Source: Peptococcaceae bacterium (GTDB lineage: Bacteria; Bacillota; Peptococcia; DRI-13; UBA5745). Taken from it: a stretch of 13,402 nucleotides of DNA. The notes beneath the pieces were generated by a model that did no database searches, was not told where the DNA came from, and saw nothing but the letters and a program-made list of their open reading frames with translations. A program made the position numbers and the translations under genes. Of this stretch, positions 12,884 to 13,402 are shown piece after piece (position 1 is the first letter of the stretch; every line of letters starts with the position of its first letter). The stretch lies in contig JAISDM010000271.1 of NCBI GenBank assembly GCA_031264885.1, forward strand, positions 1 to 13,402, read 5' to 3'.

Positions 12884-12923
12884 AATCCTATCCGATAGTT
12901 CCTAAGTGAAAGGGGCCTATTAT

Positions 12924-13402
12924 ATGCCGGAGAACAATCGAACCGAGTATAAACGCGAACTAAATGACAAGTTTGAAAAAGCCGTCGTTTCGTTTTTGAA
13001 CTATGCGGGCGGCGGGGAAATCATCATAGGCATGGACGACGATGGCGGCGCCTGCGGCGTGAGCGCGCCCGACCAGGTACAAAGGCAAGCCGTCGACCGA
13101 ATCCGCAACAATATCAGACCTCAGACCCTCGGCTTGTTTGATATTGTGCAGGATAGCATGGGTGGAAAAGACGTAATACGGGTCATCGTGTCCTGCGGGC
13201 AGCAGCGTCCGTACTACATTCGCAAAAAAGGGATGTCAGAGTTAGGCTGCTTCGTCCGCGTCGGGAGTTCATCTCAGCCAATGTCGGAGCAGATGATCGA
13301 GGAACTGCTGTCCAAGCGGCAGAAGCTGACGCTCCAGACCATGCTCTCGCCCCGCCAAAGTCTCACTTTCAAGCAGTTAGCCATTTACTATGAAGAAAAA
13401 AA
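12924..13402 (+). CDS. AlbA_2/Schlafen-domain putative transcriptional regulator (3' truncated)
   Basis: The first 159 residues are present and the gene runs off the right edge. The sequence MPENNRTEYKRELNDKFEKAVVSFLNYAGGGEIIIGMDDDGGACGV matches the start of AlbA_2 (Schlafen AAA_4-type) domains: the E-x-K-x-x-L entry, the AVVSFLNYAGG helix, and the GMDDDG turn followed by GV. It continues with IRNNIRPQTLGLFDI, VIRVIVSCGQQRPYYIRKKG and FVRVGSSSQPMSEQMIEELL, all usual for the family. Full-length members commonly add an HATPase-like or winged-helix C-terminal part, which cannot be seen here. The ATG follows GAAAGGGG (12908-12914) at about 9 bases. The palindrome over its -35 box suggests repression, possibly by itself. 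Its molecular role is uncertain; some relatives are linked to phage defence or stress, others act as regulators. Confidence 0.87.
   Translation, partial: MPENNRTEYKRELNDKFEKAVVSFLNYAGGGEIIIGMDDDGGACGVSAPDQVQRQAVDRIRNNIRPQTLGLFDIVQDSMGGKDVIRVIVSCGQQRPYYIRKKGMSELGCFVRVGSSSQPMSEQMIEELLSKRQKLTLQTMLSPRQSLTFKQLAIYYEEK

Overview
This window looks like chromosomal DNA from a Gram-positive, clostridia-like Firmicute (Bacillota) of moderately high G+C. That is inferred from strong AGGAGG-type ribosome binding sites, a yybP-ykoY riboswitch with an intrinsic terminator, an ECF sigma/RsgI-like anti-sigma pair, tandem copper-amine-oxidase-N-type stalk domains and a very large LRR_5 (BspA-like) surface protein. 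No single gene fixes the species.

Left part (1-3976). A truncated TetR-family repressor gene points left, and its near-consensus promoter carries a dyad operator between -35 and -10. Divergent from it is a two-gene ABC exporter: an ATPase (370-1071) overlapping a 527-residue membrane subunit (1068-2651). A 620-bp gap follows. Its first half is a patchwork of direct and inverted copies of an intergenic repeat. Its second half is a complete regulatory leader: sigma-A promoter, yybP-ykoY manganese riboswitch, switching helices and terminator, in front of a TMEM165/GDT1-family Mn exporter gene (3275-3976).

Middle (3977-5795). A compact cassette encodes a tiny exported His/Cys-rich protein, an ECF sigma factor and a single-pass anti-sigma factor. 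The anti-sigma factor carries the Asn-Pro motif of autoproteolytic RsgI-type proteins and ends in a His-rich tail. A candidate ECF-type promoter and two hairpins precede the cassette. Another copy of the intergenic repeat, arranged as an inverted pair, lies just after it.

Right part (5796-12724, all minus strand). In transcription order: a giant LRR_5 surface protein (1464 aa, about 25 repeats of 23 residues, a Pro-Thr minisatellite and a C-terminal membrane anchor); a hicAB toxin-antitoxin locus whose promoter and operator survive but whose toxin is reduced to 14 codons, followed by an apparently intact hicB; a secreted tandem stalk-domain protein with a clear terminator; and an AraC-family regulator with a GyrI-like effector domain.

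Right edge (12758-13402). A divergent promoter region leads to the start of an AlbA_2/Schlafen-type putative regulator or helicase, cut by the window end. The most interesting points are the readable four-strand riboswitch mechanism, the decayed hicA with a preserved operator, the metal-flavoured sigma cassette, and the intergenic repeat family.
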